DNA of 64,000 nucleotides from Mactromeris polynyma (lineage: Eukaryota; Mollusca; Bivalvia; Venerida; Mactridae): positions 1,557,501 through 1,621,500 of the forward strand of contig JASFXZ010000020.1 in the NCBI GenBank assembly GCA_032209605.1, in the 5' to 3' direction. A model generated the notes under the pieces. That model made no database searches and had not been told where the DNA came from. It saw only the letters and a program-made list of their open reading frames with translations. Of the stretch, positions 12,801 to 21,584 are shown piece after piece. Each line of letters starts with the position of its first letter. The first letter of the stretch is position 1. The position numbers were made by a program, and so were the translations under genes.

Positions 12801-15800
12801 GTATAAGGTTTGATTGTGTGATAAATGTGGTGTTATGTATGAGGTTTGATTGTGTGATAAATGTGGTGTTATGTATGAGGTTTGATTGTGTGATAAATGT
12901 GGTGTTATGTATGAGGTTTGATTGTGTGATACATGTGGTGTTATGTATGAGGTTTGATTGTGTGATAAATGTGGTGTTATGTATAAGGTTTGATTGTGTG
13001 ATACATGTGGTGTTATGCATGAGGTTTGATTGTGTGATTGTGTGAACCTGGTTTAAGAAGGCACCCAACCTTACATTTGTCCAACAAACACTTAGATATA
13101 TCTAAATTGAAATTTAATAACTACAAATATAACGATTAAATACATGATATATGTACCGCTATTTCATTTGATGGTCACTGTTTGCAGAGTTCGAGCCTCA
13201 GGTTCAGATGGAGTTGGTGGGGAATACTGGACTGGTACAGCCGACGGATCTAGACCAGGAATTTTCTATGCTAATGTTTATAAACCTAGTTATAAGTAAG
13301 TTTGAGAAATTCTTTATGGAATAGATTGGACAGAAATGATCAGTTAGTGTAGTAAAACTGTCTCCCTGTGAGACTGTTTGTATACTTATATATTGATTCT
13401 TTATATTGTTTGATGCATAAACACTGACCAAATATTGATTAAAAGTAAAAACACATGTGGGATACAAATGATTTAAACACATGTTAGGATGGCGTAGTTG
13501 TCCATGTTTAACACTTATTAAACCATGTTCAGTAGAGGAAACACTTTGACAGTCTCGTTGCACTGATGGCTGTGTCTTGCTCGTTGCACTGATGGCTGTG
13601 TCTTGCTCGTTGCACTGATGGCTGTGTCTTGCTCGTTGCACTGATGGCTGTGTCTTGCTCGTTGCACTGATGGCTGTGTCTTTTAATTGTGTTATTTTAG
13701 CCACGAGAACTAGCTTTGCTAACGCAAACTGACTTAAATCGAGGACGGTTACTTATATATGAACTTATAGACACACATCGGATACAAATTATTTCCATTC
13801 ATGTTGTTTTAACAAGATCCCATGACAACCAATTCCACATTTTCTATATTTGATCATTGGCGACGCTGGTGATTACTAGATTTGTTTGTTCTGTATTTCA
13901 GTCCAACATTTACTATGGTTGCACTTAGTCTCCATGAAGCAATACCAGGTCATCATCTTGCTGTGAGCATTTTACTCTTGATCTTCGTTTATTGATCAGT
14001 TGTTGTGTCTTGTGTTTATGTATGGTTTCTACTTGTTTACATGTATACATTGTACACGTTGTATGTACACACCGGTGTGGCTGTACACTGAGTATACATT
14101 GTACATGTTGTATGTACACACCAGTGTGGCTGTACACTGAGTATACACTGTACATGTTGTATGTACACACCAGTGTGACTGTACACTGAGTATACACTGT
14201 ACATGTTGTATGTACACACCAGTGTGGCTGTACACTGAGTATACATTGTACATGTTGTATGTACACACCAGTGTGGCTGTACACTGAGTATACACTGTAC
14301 ATGTTGTATGTACACACCAGTGTGGCTGTACACTGAGTATACACTGTACATGTTGTATGTATACACTGGTGTGGCTGTACACTGAGTATATATTGTACAT
14401 GTTGTATGTACACAACGGTGTGGCTGTACACTGAGTATATATTGTACATGTTGTATGTACACACCGGTGTGGCTGTACACTGAGTATATATTGTACATGT
14501 TGTATGTACACAACGGTGTGGCTGTACACTGAGTATATATTGTACATGTTGTATGTACACAACGGTGTGGCTGTACACTGAGTATGCACTGTACATGTTG
14601 TATGTACACAACGGTGTGGCTGTACACTGAGTATATATTGTACATGTTGTATGTACACAACGGTGTGGCTGTACACTGAGTATGCATTGTACATGTTGTA
14701 TGTACACACCGGTGTGGCTGTACACTGAGTATATATTGTACATGTTGTATGTACACACCAGTGTGGCTGTACACTGAGTATACACTGTACATGTTGTATG
14801 TACACACCGGTGTGGCTGTACACTGAGTATATATTGTACATGTTGTATGTACACACCGGTGTGGCTGTACACTGAGTATGCATTGTACATGTTGTATGTA
14901 CACACCGGTGTGGCTGTACACTGAGTATGCATTGTACATGTTGTATGTACACACAGGTGTTGCTGTACACTGAGTATATACTGTACATGTTGTATGTACA
15001 CACCGGTGTGGCTGTACACTGAGTATACACTGTACATGTTGTATGTATACACCAGTGTGGCTGTACACTGAGTATGCATTGTACATGTTGTATGTCCACA
15101 CCAGTGTGGCTGTACACTGAGTATACACTGTACATGTTGTATGTACACACCAGTGTGGCTGTACACTGAGTATACACTGTACATGTTGTATGTACACACC
15201 AGTGTGGCTGTACACTGAGTATGCATTGTACATGTTGTATGTACACACCGGTGTGGCTGTACACTGAGTATATACTGTTCATGTTGTATGTACACACCAG
15301 TGTGGCTGTACACTGAGTATGCATTGTACATGTTGTATGTACACACCAGTGTGGCTGTACACTGAGTATACACTGTACATGTTGTATGTACACACCAGTG
15401 TGGCTGTACACTGAGTATACACTGTACATGTTGTATGTACACACCAGTGTGGCTGTACACTGAGTATGCATTGTACATGTTGTATGTACACACCGGTGTG
15501 GCTGTACACTGAGTATATACTGTACATGTTGTATGTATACACCAGTGTGGCTGTACACTGAGTATGCATTGTACATGTTGTATGTACACACCAGTGTGGC
15601 TGTACACTGAGTATACACTGTACATGTTGTATGTACACACCAGTGTGGCTGTACACCGAGTATACACTGTACATGTTGTATGTACACACCAGTGTGGCTG
15701 TACACTGAGTATGCATTGTACATGTTGTATGTACACACCGGTGTGGCTGTACACTGAGTATATACTGTACATGTTGTATGTACACACCAGTGTGGCTGTA

Positions 15801-18800
15801 CACTGAGTATACACTGTACATGTTGTATGTACACACCGGTGTGGCTGTACACTGAGTATATACTGTACATGTTGTATGTACACACCAGTGTGGCTGTACA
15901 CTGAGTATGCATTGTACATGTTGTATGTACACACCAGTGTGGCTGTACACTGAGTATACACTGTACATGTTGTATGTACACACCGGTGTGGCTGTACCAT
16001 GACTGTTGGTTCCAAAGAAACTCGTTTGATACCTGTAGACAGGTGTTGTCATGCCAATTGTGGAGTATTTCCTCCATCCTAGACTTAAGTGAGTTAGCTT
16101 ATGAACGCAGTGACGTCGTATACCGTATCACTAGTGCTGAAATTTATGTATTCTACTTTCAGGAAAGTTATGGAATTTTAGCCGACGCTCCTGAATTGCG
16201 TAAATATTTTGAATGGTTGAGTTACGGTGTGCCTTATTTCTTCCCGTTTTACAACGCATTCGCAGAGGTAAATTTATATATATATATTGATTTACATGTA
16301 TAAACTGTTTGTAGGTCACCTTCTCATTGGAATGCTGAATTGGAGTTTGTTTCTAGGTGGTACGTACTCCCATTGTCCGCCGTCATTTATGTTTGTATCT
16401 TTTCCCTTCAATCTTCGTAGTAGTTGATTACTTGTATCATGAACATATAACAAAAAATGCACGTGCTTGTATGTATATATAATTATGTCTGTGCTTGTAT
16501 GTATATATATGTCCGTGCTTGTATGTATATATAATTATGTCTGTGCTTGTATGTATATATATGTCCGTGCTTGTATGTATATATATATGTCCGTGCTTGT
16601 ATGAATAAATATGTCCGTGCTTGTATGTATATATATATGTCCGTGCTTGTATGAATATATATGTCCGTGCTTGTATGTATATATATGTCCGTGCTTGTAT
16701 GTATATATATGTCCGTGCTTGTATGAATATATATGTCCGTGCTTGTATGAATATATATGTCCGTGCTTGTATATGTATATATATATGTCCGTGCTTGTAT
16801 GAATATATATGTCCGTGCTTGTATGTATATATATATATGTCCGTGCTTGCTTATATATATATATATGTCCGTGCTTGTATGAATATACGAGCAGTCGTAT
16901 ATGTCCAGTCACCTTGTGTGTGTAGTATGCGGCATTTCCCACTCGACTTCTTTTCTTTCATTATTATGTTATTTGTGGTAAAAAGAGTAATGCTACTTTT
17001 TTTTAGTACATGTTCCGCTCTGTGTGCAGTTTATGTTAGCGAATCAGGTTTGCCACACAAACAACCAATTTGAAGGACAGGGTTGCCGATTGACATGGTA
17101 CATGCGAGCAGAAATAATGATCAAGTCATACTCATAATCATGATGTCCGTGAAATACAGTACTTGTATTATGTACATTATGAACAATAACAATGAATCAT
17201 TTGTTTTGTAAAATAATGCACTGTATATTTGTATGGTCATTGTTCCAGTTTGATAGATAGTTCCCTCATTTACAATATTTACCTCCCTTCATCTGAATAG
17301 TCAGCCATATTGATAGGCAAATTCCTTAAACTTTATAGGGAATATATTATTATGTATAAATGATGATAAAATAATTAGATATATAAAGTATCTTTTTCAT
17401 TATGCTCAGATGGGCTGACGGGTCAGACAGTTGAAGAAAACGTGGCTGTAACATACCAATTCTCTTGGTATTTTCTCAATTATCACATAATTGGGAATAA
17501 ATTAAGTGCTTATCAGTTTTGCCTATCAATATGGCTGATGATAAAGAACAAGGGAGGGAACTATTGTAGATGTGGGAACTATCTATTATTAGGAGCCTGA
17601 TGTTGGGATTGTTCTATATGTTGTAGGGTTGGGCCTTATATGCTGAATTCCTTGGAGAAGAGATGGGAATTTATCAGAATGATTATGAAATGTGAGTTTT
17701 AGAACAATATATACTTATCATGTTACACACCAGCACTCCGAAATGATAAATACATTTCTTCATGGCGCTATGAGGTAGTTTAACCCGTTGTGTTTTAAAC
17801 CTCGTCTTTTCGCGTTGTCCTAAACATATTAATTCATAAATTCCAGCAACATTGTAAAATAAGAAGGTGAATATTGTTTTTCATTTCTGACTTGTTAATT
17901 TCGTCATGTTTATCGGCGCAGCAGTAATAACATGGGTTTGCTTTTTACATATCAGTGTTGTGTAAACCAATCAAATCTTATGTTTACCACCAAGGCAATT
18001 ACTCTTCAATCATACAGCGTTTGTAACCTTGACGCAGATTGGTTAACCTATCGGGTACGTTACATTACCGAAATCCATTGAATCTCGGTGCATTTACCAA
18101 AATCCATTTTGGATCTGGAGTGGCCAGCAATCGTAACATATCTCGCATAACAAATCTTAAACTTCAAATTGCGCTGACCATCTTTTTCAAGATATTTCTT
18201 GTTATTACAGGCTTGGAAGATATAGTGAAGAAATGTTGCGTGCAGTACGACTGGTGGTGGATACCGGAATACATCACAACAAGTAAATGCTTCCCAATAT
18301 ACTAGTACAATGATAATTTAAAGCAGATTGATAGGACTATCTTTCTCGACTTGTACATTAATGTGTTCCATCCATTGAACGTTTTTTGCTTTCCCCCGAA
18401 GTTCTCCATAGTTGGTCAACCAGTACATTCACCGTTATTCACACACTTGTTCCAGGTGTATAACTACATACCAATGTCTTTATTGAACATATCATGAAGA
18501 TTATAATTCTCTGTTTATCTTTTACGCCATTTCGTACAAAAGCACTGTTCACATTGATCAATGTAATTTCAGTTGGACGCGAGAGCGAGCTATAACATAT
18601 ATGCAGAATTACACTTCACAAACTGCGGATTCAGCTGCTATTGAGATAGATCGTTATGCCACGTGGCCAGGTCAGGCATGTGGCTACAAGATTGGAGAAT
18701 TGAAAATAAAAGAGCTCCGTAAGAAGGCATCAGACCAGCTAGGTATGTGTCTCTAAATGGTTTCATTATGTTACAGTCAAGTAAAAGTAAAGTGTTTATT

Positions 18801-20029
18801 CATTATAGCGTCACCCCTTTTTAAAGGGTCAGCCATTTCTGACTTCTGAGACATCTTCTTTCTGAGCACATTTACTTCCCGATTCCTATCCCTTTAATGC
18901 CAGGCATCAGGCAGGTAGGCGCATGGTAACCATTATTTAACTAGCAGGCGGCTCACCAAACGGCCATATAACAACGGGACCCCTACTGGGAATTCGAACC
19001 TTTGACCTCCCCGCTCCGAAGACAGATGCCGAACTCGCTGAAGGAGATGATAATAAGCAAGAAGAAGCTAGTGTGTGTTGGTATCTGTGAGAACCTAGAT
19101 TGGGATTTGATTTCTGGGTTGGGCAGGTTATGTTTTTCTGTGACATTGGCTACTGTCATGTCCTCCACATGAGGTGAAGTTGTCAGTTGCACGCGGAAGT
19201 TAGTACTGGTAGATAATTAATTCCAGGAAAACTGATAAGGTCAACTGGTCGCTGTATAGGATTGAAATATTGTCGAAAATTGGCATAAAACGTGATGAAA
19301 ACCAACAGCATTGTATTCCAGTAAATCGCGCTGATAAATGGCAAACAATACTGAGTTTTAACTTTGTTTACGGGAGCTATGGCTCGATGTCCATCAAGCA
19401 TCCATTTGAAGTATTAAGTTATGCTACTATATATAGTATAAGTATTTTTTTGACATTATAAAACTATTTGTAGTTACATGTAACTTTTGGCCAGTCCTAC
19501 ATGAATGTAGGACATTAGCCCCTAAGCTCAAATTTGCACATGCGGACATTAGCCCCTTTATTATTTTGCACATATCTAGTTGACCACTTATTATGTTACT
19601 TAATAACTCAAATTCGCGAATTTCAATTTAAGATTCGTGTTACAACTTATTTATAAATGCATTTTTGGCTTCTAGATGTAAGTGGCAACACGAATCTTAT
19701 CTACTTGACCACTTATTATGTTACTTAAAATGTATTATATTTATGTTCTTAACATAATACATCAGTGTGATATATACCTTTCAGGTGGTTTGTTCAAACT
19801 GGCAGATTTTCATTACACTGTTCTGAAGAATGGAGCAATGCCATTAGAAGTTCTCGAAAGAATTGTAGACAAGTGGATTAACGATGTGCGTTCAGAAAAC
19901 GAGAAAGATAAACCCTGCAACAATGACAATGTATCCTCTGCAGCCGTTTACTCAGCAAATCCAATCATTGTGTTGGCTTCTGCTACACTGATTTATATTT
20001 TTCAAGTAATTTTTGCAATATGTCATTGA
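772..20029 (+). CDS. DUF885-family protein, tandem-domain gene (17 exons, 5' incomplete)
   Basis: Spliced model: 772-879, 1752-1888, 2730-2860, 3449-3584, 4230-4298, 4749-4861, 5282-5363, 6856-7023, 9237-9329, 11566-11660, 13188-13295, 13902-13962, 16163-16267, 17627-17691, 18211-18282, 18573-18742 and 19785-20029. It gives about 652 codons in one frame, and every junction is GT-AG with matching phase. The protein shows the DUF885 hallmarks in order: [13 protein letters not shown] near the domain start, [28 protein letters not shown], and ExDRYxxWPGQAxxYKIG. DUF885 is a family of unknown function; HExxPGHH resembles zinc-metallopeptidase motifs, so a peptidase role is inference. The first exon matches the domain C-terminus (compare [14 protein letters not shown] with [14 protein letters not shown] in the last exon), so a whole domain should precede it outside the window. 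The last about 25 residues are hydrophobic, suggesting a membrane or GPI anchor. Expression evidence is not available. Confidence 0.88.
1752..1888 (+). CDS. DUF885 gene exon 2 (N-terminus of second domain)
   Basis: Encodes [20 protein letters not shown]... plus KYNDRLNSY, typical of the DUF885 N-terminus. Phase 1 entry, phase 0 exit at gttagt. The frame has no upstream ATG before an in-frame stop at 1703, so a separate start here is unlikely and joining to exon 1 is favoured. Confidence 0.85.
1988..2275 (+). repeat. 72-bp tandem array, 4 copies
   Basis: Four near-identical 72-bp units beginning tccactctatacatg, in the intron after DUF885 exon 2. The unit is a multiple of 3 and free of stops in several frames, so it makes spurious open frames. 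It carries no splice consensus and is not judged to be coding. Confidence 0.95.
2730..2860 (+). CDS. DUF885 gene exon 3
   Basis: Encodes an amphipathic helical stretch ([13 protein letters not shown]... to LAGYKWK). Acceptor atttcag, donor gtatgt. Phase 0 in, phase 2 out; the split codon with exon 4 gives Asp. Confidence 0.85.
3449..3584 (+). CDS. DUF885 gene exon 4
   Basis: Encodes [14 protein letters not shown]... then [17 protein letters not shown], a conserved DUF885 segment (the P-F-N-T / Y..R motif). Acceptor tgtttcag, donor gtattt. Phase 2 in, phase 0 out. Confidence 0.87.
3973..4145. mobile_element. pogo/Tigger-type MITE with TA target duplication
   Basis: About 173 bp bounded by inverted ends CAGTCGGACCTCG and CGAGGTCTGACTA and flanked by TA on both sides. 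It lies in the intron after exon 4. A diverged relative in the other orientation is at 25592-25765. It has no coding capacity. Confidence 0.7.
4230..4298 (+). CDS. DUF885 gene exon 5
   Basis: 23 codons ([20 protein letters not shown]), phase 0 to phase 0, donor gtaagt. It corresponds to the helical Q...I..L..GI..G region of DUF885 proteins. Confidence 0.8.
4481..4560 (+). repeat. Dispersed repeat (acgccacatacat family)
   Basis: About 80 bp (gagagaataagttgcaacag... to ...cacacagacc) shared with 7988-8055 and, inverted, with 35000-35078. Origin unknown, possibly a SINE or MITE fragment. Confidence 0.5.
4749..4861 (+). CDS. DUF885 gene exon 6
   Basis: Encodes [13 protein letters not shown]... 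to FESTQY. Acceptor tttcacag, donor gtaatg; phase 0 in, phase 2 out. Matches the segment before the paired-helix region of the family. Confidence 0.83.
5282..5363 (+). CDS. DUF885 gene exon 7a (helical segment)
   Basis: Encodes [19 protein letters not shown] and TKKFLQE. Acceptor ttttatag, donor gtaagt. Phase 2 in, phase 0 out, leading into the EYMP exon at 6856. Confidence 0.83.
5829..6926 (+). repeat. 122-bp tandem array spanning an intron-exon boundary, 9 copies
   Basis: Nine almost identical 122-bp units. Each contains 51 bp of intron end (with gttttgttacag) followed by 71 bp of the start of the EYMP exon. Only the last copy (acceptor at 6855) continues into the full exon. Units differ mainly at one codon (CGT or CAT), and copy 8 has GCA for ACA. 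Using any of the eight upstream acceptors brings in a premature stop, because 122 is not a multiple of 3. Confidence 0.97.
6856..7023 (+). CDS. DUF885 gene exon 8 (EYMP exon)
   Basis: 56 codons: [20 protein letters not shown]... then [27 protein letters not shown], the conserved DUF885 core (Y-H-T, T-P-E-E-x-H, G-L-x-E-V-x-R-I). Phase 0 to 0, donor gtaagt. The 5' 71 nt belong to the last copy of the 122-bp array. Confidence 0.9.
7085..7400 (+). repeat. Dispersed repeat shared with 17900-18180
   Basis: About 300 bp with blocks catatcagtgttgtg, aaatccatt, gaccagcaatcgtaa and aaccttcaaat that recur in the same order and orientation in the intron before exon 15. It may be an old element or an intron-to-intron duplication. 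No TIRs recognised. Confidence 0.6.
7600..7800 (+). mobile_element. Decayed SINE-like element
   Basis: Has a box-B-like gggttcaaatctc, then gtcgatggttctacgcagatg, ggtcttcctcc, and a tail ending aaaatgtgaattaaaaccc. The order resembles tRNA-derived SINEs common in bivalves; assigned from general resemblance only. Confidence 0.4.
7988..8055 (+). repeat. Dispersed repeat (acgccacatatat family)
   Basis: Matches 4481-4560 (gttgcagggaacgccac-type core and cctccccacacagacc). It follows a C-rich tract and a gtttcgaaccgggcg segment at 7945-7970 that may be a tRNA-like remnant. Confidence 0.5.
8158..9027 (+). repeat. 31-bp tandem array, about 28 copies
   Basis: Unit ggacggttaacatcatggaa plus caagcaataat, nearly invariant apart from an a/c change (aataatgg or aatcatgg). 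The c-variant copies cluster around 8490-8680, as expected from local duplication. It lies in the intron between exons 8 and 9. Confidence 0.97.
9237..9329 (+). CDS. DUF885 gene exon 9
   Basis: 31 codons ([20 protein letters not shown] and following, to LIQDP), phase 0 to 0. Acceptor tttttgtacag, donor gtatgt. Matches the family G-F.......F...L segment. Confidence 0.82.
9854..11358 (+). repeat. 41-bp tandem array, about 36 copies
   Basis: Unit agatgccttataataaatga plus ttctctagcaattactctcct. Variants such as ctccagc, ctataaa and ctcctgg recur in blocks. Each unit has a pyrimidine tract followed by tag (ttactctcctag), resembling a 3' splice site, about 200 bp or more upstream of exon 10. Confidence 0.96.
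11566..11660 (+). CDS. DUF885 gene exon 10
   Basis: Encodes [20 protein letters not shown] and [11 protein letters not shown]. Acceptor tatgttttag, donor gtgagt; phase 0 in, phase 2 out. Corresponds to the R......P.L...F segment of the family. Confidence 0.85.
11709..11943 (+). mobile_element. tRNA-derived SINE (second family)
   Basis: Box-A-like acagctcagttgatagagcg and a box-B-like ggttgattcc, followed by a body with ggctacggtcatgtcctcca and an A-rich tail (aaaacaaataaatcaaatta). A related copy is at 19065-19310. Confidence 0.65.
12056..13039 (+). repeat. 36-bp tandem array, about 27 copies
   Basis: Unit gattgtgtgataaatgtggt plus gttatgtatgaggttt, with a/c and a/g variants. Because 36 is a multiple of 3 it creates a 352-codon open frame on + and a 301-codon one on -. 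These are periodic, lie in the intron between exons 10 and 11, and are not judged genes. Confidence 0.97.
13188..13295 (+). CDS. DUF885 gene exon 11
   Basis: Encodes [20 protein letters not shown] followed by [15 protein letters not shown]. The D-G-S-R-P-G-x-F-Y-x-N motif is highly characteristic of DUF885. Acceptor tttgcag, donor gtaagt; phase 2 in and out. Confidence 0.92.
13554..13683 (+). repeat. 26-bp tandem array, 5 copies
   Basis: Five near-perfect units ctcgttgcactgatggctgt plus gtcttg in the intron between exons 11 and 12. Confidence 0.92.
13902..13962 (+). CDS. DUF885 gene exon 12 (HEAIPGHH motif)
   Basis: Encodes [20 protein letters not shown]. HExxPGHH is the family signature and resembles a zinc-binding metallopeptidase helix. 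Acceptor gtatttcag, donor gtgagc; phase 2 in, phase 0 out. Confidence 0.92.
14045..15997 (+). repeat. 50-bp tandem array, about 39 copies
   Basis: Unit of about 50 bp containing gtgtggctgtacactgagta and gtacatgttgtatgtacaca. Variants (accggt, accagt or aacggt; gcatt, cactg or tattg) are distributed in blocks. All three minus frames are open for hundreds of codons because 50 bp is not a multiple of 3 and lacks stops; this is an artefact. It starts about 80 bp after the exon 12 donor. Confidence 0.97.
16163..16267 (+). CDS. DUF885 gene exon 13
   Basis: 35 codons: [20 protein letters not shown] then [15 protein letters not shown]. The final A-E joins GWALYAE of the next exon to give the family EGWALYAE motif. 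Acceptor ctactttcag, donor gtaaat; phase 0 to 0. Confidence 0.88.
16453..16885 (+). repeat. Variable 22-28-bp tandem array
   Basis: About 18 copies of tatgtccgtgcttgtatg followed by a variable (ta)n stretch, so unit length drifts with the TA run. Lies in the intron after exon 13. Confidence 0.92.
17256..17583. mobile_element. MITE with long TIRs (GATAGTTCCC family)
   Basis: 328 bp bounded by GATAGTTCCC and GGGAACTATC. The inverted arms extend to about 70 bp and include acctccctt / agggagg and ggctga / tcagcc. A full-length relative is at 30170-30490 and a partial one at 20406-20583. It ends 43 bp upstream of DUF885 exon 14. Confidence 0.75.
17627..17691 (+). CDS. DUF885 gene exon 14 (GWALYAE motif)
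   Basis: Encodes [20 protein letters not shown]. Acceptor atgttgtag, donor gtgagt. Phase 0 in, phase 2 out (ATG codon split with exon 15). One of the strongest family motifs. Confidence 0.92.
17900..18180 (+). repeat. Dispersed repeat, second copy of 7085-7400
   Basis: Shares catatcagtgttgtg, ccaatcaaatcttatg, gattggttaacc, aaatccattttgg and gccagcaatcgtaa in order with 7085-7400. It ends near the acceptor of exon 15. Confidence 0.6.
18211..18282 (+). CDS. DUF885 gene exon 15 (RLVVDTGIH motif)
   Basis: Encodes [20 protein letters not shown] then IHHN. R-L-V-x-D-T-G-x-H is a conserved DUF885 motif. Acceptor gttattacag, donor gtaaat; phase 2 in and out. Confidence 0.92.
18573..18742 (+). CDS. 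DUF885 gene exon 16 (PGQA motif)
   Basis: Encodes [10 protein letters not shown], then [20 protein letters not shown] and an [10 protein letters not shown] helix. E-x-x-R-Y...P-G-Q-A-x-x-Y-x-x-G is the C-terminal DUF885 signature. Phase 2 in, phase 1 out. Confidence 0.92.
18780..19046 (-). mobile_element. SINE-like element with tRNA-like head
   Basis: On the minus strand a box-B-like ggttcgaattcccagta lies near 18987-19003, with a D-arm-like region beyond it and a body running toward 18780. It lies in the last DUF885 intron. tRNA resemblance is partial. Confidence 0.45.
19065..19310 (+). mobile_element. tRNA-derived SINE (second family), diverged copy
   Basis: Shares ggctactgtcatgtcctcca, gttagtactgg.agataattaattccagg and the taaaacgtgatgaaaacc tail with 11709-11943. 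Its 5' head is degenerate. Confidence 0.6.
19568..19728. repeat. Hairpin flanked by 27-bp direct repeats
   Basis: Arms aagattcgtgttacaactt (about 19630) and aagtggcaacacgaatctt (about 19681) pair at 17 of 19 positions around a roughly 32-nt loop. Copies of cttgaccacttattatg-type sequence flank the hairpin on both sides. It lies just upstream of the last DUF885 exon. Confidence 0.65.
19785..20029 (+). CDS. DUF885 gene exon 17 (C-terminus and stop)
   Basis: Encodes [31 protein letters not shown], a polar linker and a hydrophobic end ([20 protein letters not shown], then CH), with TGA at 20027-20029. The hydrophobic end could be a transmembrane tail or a GPI-attachment signal. Acceptor cctttcag, phase 1. 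Confidence 0.88.
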
Positions 20030-20118
20030 TTTGTTGAAATTTATTTACATACATGAATAGCTAATCAGACATATTTATTCTGGCTAAAATATTTGCATAT
20101 TTTTCACAATCATTATAG

Positions 20119-20405
20119 TCTCCCTTTACGCTTGTGTGTTGTCTCCCTTTACGCTCGTGTGTTGTCTCCCTTTACGCTCGTGTCTTGTCTCCCTTTACGC
20201 TCGTGTGTTGTCTCCCTTTACGCTCGTGTCTTGTCTCCCTTTACGCTCGTGTGTTGTCTCCCTTTACGCTCGTGTCTTGTCTCCCTTTACGCTCGTGTCT
20301 TGTCTCCCTTTACGCTCGTGTCTTGTCTCCCTTTACGCTTGTGTCTTGTCTCCCTTTACGCTCGTGTCTTGTCTCCCTTTACGCTCGTGTCTTGTCTCCC
20401 TTTAC
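20119..20405 (+). repeat. 23-bp tandem array, about 12-13 copies
   Basis: Unit gctcgtgtcttgtctccctt plus tac, strongly pyrimidine-rich on the + strand, with t/g variants (gtgtctt or gtgtgtt). It abuts a partial GATAGTTCCC-family MITE, apparently replacing that element's other half. Confidence 0.95.
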
Positions 20406-20583
20406 ATGTGACAAACACTTTTTCTTCAATTTACCAGCCAAATGCCCACATGAGCATTATGAATTTTATTTTTTATATATCGGATTTGGTTACGTTATAT
20501 TCGCCATAAACTTTAAGGAAATTTGCCTATCAAAATGGCTGACAATTCAGAGGGAGGTAAATATTGTAGATGTGGGAATTATT
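20406..20583. mobile_element. Partial GATAGTTCCC-family MITE
   Basis: Matches the right half of 30170-30490: ccacatgagcat, gttatattc.ccataaactttaagg, gcctatcaaaatggctga, agggaggtaaatattgtaga, tgtggga. The left TIR is missing and the 23-bp array occupies its place. Confidence 0.65.
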
Positions 20584-20866
20584 TTCCCAATTTTTGCGAA
20601 TATACTTACCGTATTTACCATTTTTTTACCTATGTCATTGTGCTTTAAAATTGTTTGTTAGTGGCTGTGTTTTTTTTTCAAGTTAAGTTTTGTCAAGTCA
20701 TGTTATTAATATATAGATATAGATATACACATGCCATTATTAATGTTCATTAATGTCTTGCACTGTTTATTAGCATTATTATTGACATTGATATATTAGA
20801 TTTAACATTATACTAGATGATCAGTATAATTATGATCAATGAATGTCTGACTGAAGACATCCATGC

Positions 20867-20872
20867 AATAAA
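20867..20872 (+). promoter_or_regulatory. Possible poly(A) signal of the DUF885 gene
   Basis: First AATAAA seen downstream of the DUF885 stop, about 840 bp away and just before a mariner-like MITE. A weak assignment on position alone. Confidence 0.25.
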
Positions 20873-20889
20873 TTCAATATGGCGATATA

Positions 20890-21101
20890 CAAGGGGTCAT
20901 CAAAAAGTCTGCGGAAAAGTGCTGTCATATCTTCATGCCCTTTAGTAATCCTTTATATCTTTATGGTGTCATGAGACATTCAAACTTTTGTTACGATTTT
21001 CATGATCGCGATTTGTTAATTTAAGGTATAATAACGTAAAATTCCAACATGTAATAAAAACAGGACAGCACTGTTTCTGCTGACTTTATGAACACCCCTC
21101 G
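20890..21101. mobile_element. Mariner-like MITE with TA duplication
   Basis: 212 bp flanked by TA. Imperfect TIRs of about 35 bp: caaggggtcatcaaaaagtc at the left and, inverted, cgaggggtgttcataaagtc at the right, both running on to an agtgctgtc block. No transposase remains. Confidence 0.75.
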
Positions 21102-21584
21102 TATGTACACAATGAAAGGACTTATTTTATTATGAAGATTCTCCGGTAGCCAAGAAAGAAGTTTGGATGATGTGATAATAATCTATTCTTCTAGTACATA
21201 CCTTTGTATGGAACCCCGCAATTTATGTCTGAGCATATCATTTTCTTTATAAGCGATGATATTTCATTACGTCTAAAATAATTATTTCTTTTACACAATA
21301 TGTGATATGTAAACTTGTCTATTAAACATCTTATTGTGTGAAATAATTATGTTATTTTCCAACTTGTCTAATAAATGTCTATTGTCAAGCAGTTATGCTA
21401 TTATTTCAATCTAGGATGTCAGTTATCCAAAAAGTTTGTGCAACTATTTTTATCTGCATATTAGGAGTGATCTTGTTTAAATCGATGACAGCATCACAGT
21501 GATGTGAACTCCAAAAAATGTCTTATTATGTCAACTTGTTGTGTGAACTTGTGTAAATAGCATCTAATTATGTCAAACAGCTAC

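Noticed and set aside
11987..13068. 352- and 301-codon repeat proteins on opposite strands
   Set aside because: Artefact of a 36-bp stop-free array located in an intron.
13925..16077. Open frames of 400-700 codons on the minus strand (TCTYNMY-type repeats)
   Set aside because: They are translations of the 50-bp array in all three frames, inside a DUF885 intron; no start context or domain.
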